DNA from: Peptoniphilaceae bacterium
GTDB taxonomy: Bacteria > Bacillota > Clostridia > Tissierellales > Peptoniphilaceae
Length of the DNA stretch: 38,598 nucleotides
Direction of reading: 5' to 3'
NCBI GenBank assembly: GCA_022779285.1
Contig: JALFST010000014.1
Location: 1 to 38,598, forward strand
This document shows positions 33,829 through 38,598 of the stretch, piece after piece (the first letter of the stretch is position 1; every line of letters begins with the position of its first letter). The notes under the pieces are model-generated. The model saw only the letters and a program-made list of their open reading frames with translations, ran no database searches and was not told the origin of the DNA. The translations under genes were made by a program, and so were the position numbers.

Positions 33829-36486
33829 ATGGAAGAAAAAAAGAAATTCCTGATGATTGACGGTTCGGGTTTATTGTTTCGAGCGTTTTATGCAATTCGA
33901 AACCTGACAACAAAGGACGGAATCTATACGAACGGCGTATACGGTTTTTTAAATATGTATTTGAAGGCGGTGGATATGCTTTCTCCCGATTATGTGGTGG
34001 TGGCTTTTGATAAAAGCACTCCGACATTTCGAAAAAAAGACTATGAGGCATATAAAGCGAACCGTCAGGAAACGCCGAGCGAGCTCTCTTCCCAATTCGG
34101 CATTGTGAAGGATGTTTTAGACGCCATGGGCGTATGCCATATTGATATGGATGGATATGAAGCGGATGATTTGATCGGCACATTAGCCAGGCATGCAGAG
34201 GGGCGTGGCCTGCAGAGCTATCTCCTGACGGGAGACCGAGACTATTTTCAGCTGGTGGATTCGCTTACCGATGTGCTCTTCACGAAGAAAGGTATTTCCG
34301 AGCTGGAAATTGTAAACTGCGAGTGGATCCGGGAAAAATACGGTTTACAGCCGCAGCAGCTCATCGAGGTCAAGGGACTGCAGGGAGATCCCTCGGATAA
34401 TATTCCGGGGGTTCCGGGAGTCGGCGAAAAAACCGCATTGAAATTGATTCGGGAATATACAAGCATTGATGGAGTATATGAAAATATTGATTCCATTGCA
34501 GGAAAGAAATTAAGGCAGAATCTGGAGGAAAATCGGAATTTAGCGTATTTGAGCCGCAAATTGGGAACCATTTTCCGGGAGGTGCCCATGGAAACGGATC
34601 CGCTTCATTATACGCCGAAGCCTATGGATAGAGAGAAATTGATGGATCGCTTGACACGCCTGGAGTTCAAAACTCTGGCTTCCCGTTTTGCCGTTGATGC
34701 GCCTGAAATTGTACAAAGCTATGAATTTGAATTGGTTCATGACAAAGACTGGAAGAGTGTGGCGAGCTCTCTTCAGGAGAACAAAATCTGTGCTTTTGCA
34801 ATTCTCGGAAATGAAGAAAGCTATCAGCATGCGTATCCCGTATTTGCATGTTTTTTCGATGACAATTCAGGGACGAGGATCTTGGATATTTCAGAAAATG
34901 AAACCGAATTTTGTGAATTATTCGCTCCGATCTTTCAAAATGAGACGCGTCACTGGATCGGCTATGACATCAAGGAGGCCATGGTGCTTCTTGGGAAAAC
35001 AGGCATTTTGCTGGAGGGCACCTATGATGATATGATGCTGATGGAGTACCTGATCGACCCCAACCGTTCGAGCTATTCCATAGCTTCACTTGCGGAGGCT
35101 GCGGGACTTGCAGCGATTCAGGGTCCGGTTGACCTGCTTGGCAAGGGAAAATCCAGAATGGAATTTACAGAGCTTTCGCAAGACGCTTTGGGAAATTTTG
35201 TTTCCGGCATGCTCACGACATTGTGGAAGGCGAAAGAGATTGTATCTCAACAGCTCAAGGATATGGGAATGTATGAGCTGTATGAAACGATTGAAAATCC
35301 GCTGGCAGGAGTTCTGGCGCGGATGGAGAAAAACGGAGTGGCGGTTGATACTCACGTTTTGGACGAGCTGAAGGTTGAGTTTTCCGCAGTGTTACAAAAA
35401 TATGAGGCGGAGGTCCTGGGGCTTGCCGGAGAGAGCTTCAATATCAATTCGCCAAAGCAAATGGGCGAGGTCCTTTTTGAACATATGAAGCTTCCTCATG
35501 GAAAAAAGACGAAAACCGGATATTCCACAAATGTCGATGTGCTGGAAAAGCTCGTGAAGGTACACCCGATCGCAAGGGCAATTCTTAACTACAGAAAGCT
35601 GTCTAAGCTGATGAGTACTTATATAGATGGCTTTTATCCATACATTGATCCGGATCAGCGTGTACGATCTTGTTTCCGCCAAAATGTTGCGGCAACGGGC
35701 AGACTTTCTTCAACGGAGCCGAATTTGCAAAATATTCCCATTCGCACGGAGGAGGGAAGAAAGCTTCGTTCCGTATTTGTTGCCGAAGAGGGAAATCTTC
35801 TCATCGATGCTGACTATTCTCAAATAGAATTGCGCATTCTGGCATCACTGAGCGGAGATCAGACAATGCTTGAGGCCTTCCGCCAGGGTGAGGACATTCA
35901 TAGGAAAACCGCTGCTGAGGTGAATCACATTCCTTTGGAAGAGGTCACAGCGCTTCAACGATCTCATGCAAAAGCGGTCAATTTCGGAATCATCTATGGA
36001 ATCAGCGACTATGGCTTGTCTCAGGATTTGGGAATTTCCAGAGCTGAAGCCAAAGCTTATATCGAGGGATATAAGGACACCTATCCGTCCATTCGCGAGT
36101 ATATGACGCGCATTGTGGAACAGGCACATGAGCAGGGGTACGTAGAAACGGCTTTTGGACGCCGCAGAAATATTCCGGAGCTGAAAAGCAGAAATTATTC
36201 GATTCGCAGCTTCGGAGAACGTGTTGCGCTCAACACACCGATTCAGGGAACGGCTGCGGATGTTATCAAGATGGCAATGCTTCAGGTGGATCAGGCCTTG
36301 AGAGAAAGACACAGCCGCGCACGCCTCGTGCTTCAGGTACATGATGAATTGATTTTGGAAGCGCCTGAAGACGAGGCGGAGGAAATCGGCGAACTCGTTG
36401 TGCAAATCATGCAAAGCATCGGAAATTTTGCCGTGCCCCTTATCGCAGACATGAAAATTGGCAAGAGCTGGTTTGAGACCAAATAA
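33829..36486 (+). CDS. polA: DNA polymerase I
   Basis: An 885-residue PolA for gap filling and primer removal. The N-terminal 5'-3' exonuclease domain (about 1-290) begins KKFLMIDGSGLLFRAFYAI and contains YEADDLIGTLA and GDRDYFQL. The middle 3'-5' domain (about 305-470) lacks the D-x-E metal motif (FAILGNEE at that place), so it should not proofread. The polymerase domain has motif A DYSQIELRILASL, motif B HAKAVNFGIIYG and motif C VHDELILEAP. ATG at 33829 follows GAGGAGG; the frame upstream reaches into the tRNA terminator. coaE follows after 17 bases, as in many Firmicutes. Confidence 0.97.
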   Translation: MEEKKKFLMIDGSGLLFRAFYAIRNLTTKDGIYTNGVYGFLNMYLKAVDMLSPDYVVVAFDKSTPTFRKKDYEAYKANRQETPSELSSQFGIVKDVLDAMGVCHIDMDGYEADDLIGTLARHAEGRGLQSYLLTGDRDYFQLVDSLTDVLFTKKGISELEIVNCEWIREKYGLQPQQLIEVKGLQGDPSDNIPGVPGVGEKTALKLIREYTSIDGVYENIDSIAGKKLRQNLEENRNLAYLSRKLGTIFREVPMETDPLHYTPKPMDREKLMDRLTRLEFKTLASRFAVDAPEIVQSYEFELVHDKDWKSVASSLQENKICAFAILGNEESYQHAYPVFACFFDDNSGTRILDISENETEFCELFAPIFQNETRHWIGYDIKEAMVLLGKTGILLEGTYDDMMLMEYLIDPNRSSYSIASLAEAAGLAAIQGPVDLLGKGKSRMEFTELSQDALGNFVSGMLTTLWKAKEIVSQQLKDMGMYELYETIENPLAGVLARMEKNGVAVDTHVLDELKVEFSAVLQKYEAEVLGLAGESFNINSPKQMGEVLFEHMKLPHGKKTKTGYSTNVDVLEKLVKVHPIARAILNYRKLSKLMSTYIDGFYPYIDPDQRVRSCFRQNVAATGRLSSTEPNLQNIPIRTEEGRKLRSVFVAEEGNLLIDADYSQIELRILASLSGDQTMLEAFRQGEDIHRKTAAEVNHIPLEEVTALQRSHAKAVNFGIIYGISDYGLSQDLGISRAEAKAYIEGYKDTYPSIREYMTRIVEQAHEQGYVETAFGRRRNIPELKSRNYSIRSFGERVALNTPIQGTAADVIKMAMLQVDQALRERHSRARLVLQVHDELILEAPEDEAEEIGELVVQIMQSIGNFAVPLIADMKIGKSWFETK

Positions 36487-36503
36487 AGTGTTAGGAGGCA
36501 GGC

Positions 36504-37106
36504 ATGCGTATCGGCTTAACAGGTGGAATTGCATCCGGAAAGTCTATGGTGACAAAATATTTGCAGCAAGCAGGATATCCCGTAATTGATGCGGATGCGA
36601 TTGTTCACGAGCTCATGCTTCCCGGGAAAAAGCTGTATCAAGCTCTTGTTGCTCATTTTGGTTGTGATATTCTATTAGAGGACGGAAATATCGACCGAAG
36701 AAGGTTAGGAAGCATTGTATTTCAGGATGCAATTCAACGAAAAAAATTGGATTCTCTGTCCCATCCCGTTATTTATCAGGAGATGGAGGAAAGGGCGCTG
36801 TCTTGGGAGAAAGCGCATGGAAATGGATTACTTTTCTTTGATATTCCGCTTCTTATGGAAACATGGGACCGGGCGAAGGCGCTTTCCATGGATGAGGTTT
36901 GGGTGGTTGATGCTCCGCTTGAGCTTCGAATTTCGAGAATCATGAAAAGGGATGGCTTGACGAGGCGAGAGGCAGTGCTGAGAATACAGTCTCAAATGGG
37001 TGAAGAACGTTTCCGGCTTGCGGATTGTATTATTCGAAATGATGGAACGATATCGGCGCTATATGGGCAAATAGAAGAGGCATTAAAAAGGGTAAAAAAA
37101 ATATGA
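36504..37106 (+). CDS. coaE: Dephospho-CoA kinase
   Basis: A 200-residue P-loop kinase that catalyses the last step of coenzyme A synthesis. The N-terminus MRIGLTGGIASGKS holds the Walker A loop (residues 7-14) and is followed by VIDADAIVHELM, with the substrate-binding Asp. Other typical parts are LSHPVIYQEM, FDIPLLMET and the lid DGLTRREAVLRIQSQM. Located between polA and the lytic transglycosylase, whose ATG overlaps its stop by four bases. Confidence 0.95.
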   Translation: MRIGLTGGIASGKSMVTKYLQQAGYPVIDADAIVHELMLPGKKLYQALVAHFGCDILLEDGNIDRRRLGSIVFQDAIQRKKLDSLSHPVIYQEMEERALSWEKAHGNGLLFFDIPLLMETWDRAKALSMDEVWVVDAPLELRISRIMKRDGLTRREAVLRIQSQMGEERFRLADCIIRNDGTISALYGQIEEALKRVKKI

Positions 37107-37777
37107 AAACTGTATTACGTACCTTTGGAAGAATACTTCGCAATCTGATTATTTTTCTCATCATCATCGCGATCCTTGCGCTTGCGGTTTGTTATGCGGC
37201 AGTTGTGCAAGGCACAAAAAACTATCCGCTGTCATACAGCGCGGAAATTCAGGAGGCTGCAAAATCAGCCGGATTGGATCCGTATCTTGTAGCGGGGATT
37301 GTGAAGACGGAATCCGATTTCCGCTCCGATGCGGTCAGCAAGGTCGGGGCGAGCGGGCTGATGCAGATTTTGCCCGATGCGAAAGCCGAGGCGGCACAAA
37401 AATTAGGATTGGATCCGGAATCTGTGGATCTTATGGATCCTTTGCAGAATCTGAAAATCGGTACGCAATATTTTTCAGATTTGCTGCAAAAGTATCAAAG
37501 CCGAGATCTGGCCATCGTAGCCTATAATGCGGGAAAAAAGAATGTCGATCAATGGCTGGCAGACGGAACGATCAGTTGGGAAATTGACTCCATGAAAAAC
37601 ATTCCCAATAAGGAGCCAAGAGAATACGTGCAAAAGGTCAATAAGGCGAAATCGATTTATGAGGTGTTTTATTTTGACGGACTGCCCGGCACGGATTCGA
37701 AAAGAAATACATATGCTCAGGCGTTTCATAACATGCTGAATGTATTTCGGTGGGCATGGGCGACTTATATAAAATAA
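37103..37777 (+). CDS. Membrane-anchored lytic transglycosylase
   Basis: A 224-residue SLT-domain enzyme that cuts peptidoglycan strands. An N-terminal membrane helix (about residues 14-35) is followed by the SLT fold: GIVKTESDFRSDAVS with catalytic Glu70, GLMQILPDAK, and AYNAGKKNVDQWL. This matches the small MltE/Slt-like membrane proteins found next to coaE in Clostridia. It begins inside the coaE stop. Role is in wall turnover or in making room for envelope machines. Confidence 0.93.
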   Translation: MKTVLRTFGRILRNLIIFLIIIAILALAVCYAAVVQGTKNYPLSYSAEIQEAAKSAGLDPYLVAGIVKTESDFRSDAVSKVGASGLMQILPDAKAEAAQKLGLDPESVDLMDPLQNLKIGTQYFSDLLQKYQSRDLAIVAYNAGKKNVDQWLADGTISWEIDSMKNIPNKEPREYVQKVNKAKSIYEVFYFDGLPGTDSKRNTYAQAFHNMLNVFRWAWATYIK

Positions 37778-37849
37778 GTAAAGGATATCGCCAAAAGGAA
37801 GACCTGTCCGAGAGGCGAGTATGTCCAAAAAGCTGAAGAAAAGGAAAGG

Positions 37850-37888
37850 GCCGGATTTCAGAAAGACGTGTTGAAATTCGGCTTTTTT
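37850..37888 (+). terminator. Rho-independent terminator after the polA-coaE-transglycosylase unit
   Basis: GCCGGATTTCA (37850-37860) pairs with TGAAATTCGGC (37872-37882), one pair being G-U, followed by six Ts. Confidence 0.92.
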
Positions 37889-37953
37889 GTAATTGCTTCA
37901 GGTAACTGCAAGTTTTTTCTGAGAGTGCCTGAAAAGCGGGAATCAGGAAAGTA

Positions 37954-37962
37954 TGCTATTAT
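37954..37962 (+). promoter_or_regulatory. Extended -10 promoter of the TldD/PmbA-family gene
   Basis: TGCTATTAT at 37954-37962 fits an extended -10; the -35 is poor. The start point would give a leader of about 38 bases to the GTG at 38007. Confidence 0.4.
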
Positions 37963-38006
37963 AAAAAAGCTACAACTCAATTGTTGTTTGGAAGAGGAGG
38001 AATCAA

Positions 38007-38598
38007 GTGAAACTTAAGACTTCAAACTATCTGCTCGAGAAGAAGGAAGCGCTGCAGGATTTGGTGGCCCGTCTTTCTGAAGAGTTTTCTTATGTTTCTG
38101 TTCTCGGAACAGATGTTACAGGTACTGCATGGATTGTGCAAACGAGCGGAATGGCGCTTCGCCCTTCCGATGACGAAGAAAGAGGCTTTGTTGTTCGTGT
38201 TATGCAGCCAACAGGCTTTACCGAGTACAGTTTCAATGAACTCGATGTGGATGCCGTCGTCAATGAGGTAAGGCAAAAGGCAGCGGAGGAACGTGCCTGG
38301 TATCTCAAAACGGCACAGCCTCTGTCATATTCGCAGACTCCAAAGGATGAGCCCATAGAAAAGAGTTTTGTTCAGGAGGTTGATGCGCTTCCTGAAGAAT
38401 CCGATCCCAGGGAGATTTTAACCAGGCTCAAGAAAATCCATGATTCCGTTAAGGAAAAACATGAGGAGCTGTTGCACCTGGCACTTGTACTCACCTACAC
38501 ACAGGTCAATAAAATTTTCATTTCCGGTCACAGATCCTTGTACCAGAGCTATGTCTATACGACTGCCACGGGTATGGCCGATGCCGGAAATGCAGAGA
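38007..38598 (+). CDS. TldD/PmbA-family metalloprotease, partial (runs off window end)
   Basis: The gene starts with GTG at 38007, after GAGGAGG (37994-38000), and stays open to the window end, giving 197 codons. The product opens MKLKTSNYLLEKKEALQDLV and contains VSVLGTDVTGTAWIV and KIFISGHRSLYQSYVYTTA, the latter matching the N-terminal half of TldD/PmbA proteins, which in other bacteria form a peptide-cleaving pair involved in antitoxin or peptide maturation. The zinc HExxxH motif would lie beyond the window. Whether this is TldD or PmbA cannot be decided. Confidence 0.8.
   Translation, partial: MKLKTSNYLLEKKEALQDLVARLSEEFSYVSVLGTDVTGTAWIVQTSGMALRPSDDEERGFVVRVMQPTGFTEYSFNELDVDAVVNEVRQKAAEERAWYLKTAQPLSYSQTPKDEPIEKSFVQEVDALPEESDPREILTRLKKIHDSVKEKHEELLHLALVLTYTQVNKIFISGHRSLYQSYVYTTATGMADAGNAE

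Overview
The window looks like a chromosomal segment of a low-to-mid GC anaerobic Gram-positive (Firmicutes, Clostridia-like) bacterium. This is inferred from strong AGGAGG-type ribosome sites, sigma-A type promoters, TTG starts, a CIRCE-controlled groESL, a class B sortase, a fused Nfn-type transhydrogenase, PepF, a NadD-YqeK fusion and a PolA without proofreading residues. I see no outer-membrane secretin. Species cannot be given from the sequence alone.

Layout. (1) 1-841: the first codons of a leftward exported-protein gene, then about 800 bases without a convincing gene. (2) 842-9206: a rightward, translationally coupled Tad/Flp-like pilus or secretion operon: TadA/CpaF ATPase, TadB, TadC, a Flp1-like mini-pilin, two TadE-like pseudopilins, a 981-residue DUF5702-like giant and a membrane-anchored TPR/beta-type protein of unknown function. 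A TadZ/CpaE-like protein with a degenerate P-loop lies apart at 18154-19233. (3) 9334-14496: housekeeping genes nadD-yqeK fusion, rsfS, comEA-like, secG, rnr, smpB. (4) 14596-23663: msrAB (leftward), nfnA-nfnB fusion, tadZ-like, mutY, pepF, an unknown acidic protein and sortase B. (5) 23664-26864: an accessory island with a decayed IS30-family transposase, a secreted flavin fumarate-reductase-like lipoprotein with its own promoter and palindromes, several hairpins and a second copy of a short repeat found beside the transposase remnant. (6) 26865-31577: groES-groEL, an HTH protein, a response regulator lacking its phosphoacceptor Asp, an rRNA pseudouridine synthase and a small phosphoesterase. 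(7) 31581-33458 (leftward): a UvrD/PcrA-like helicase; then tRNA-Leu(CAA), polA, coaE, a lytic transglycosylase and the start of a TldD/PmbA-family gene cut by the window end.

How the parts work together. The Tad operon should build an ATP-driven envelope machine whose fibre or cargo is made of unusual pseudopilins; prepilin peptidase and CpaB-like genes are not in the window. The nadD/rsfS/comEA/secG/rnr/smpB block serves NAD synthesis, ribosome control, DNA uptake, secretion and RNA quality control. nfnAB (electron bifurcation between ferredoxin, NADH and NADPH) and the extracellular flavin reductase both fit an anaerobic redox metabolism. The best candidates for new biology are the DUF5702/TPR part of the Tad operon, the TadZ-like protein encoded away from it, and the island around the flavin reductase.
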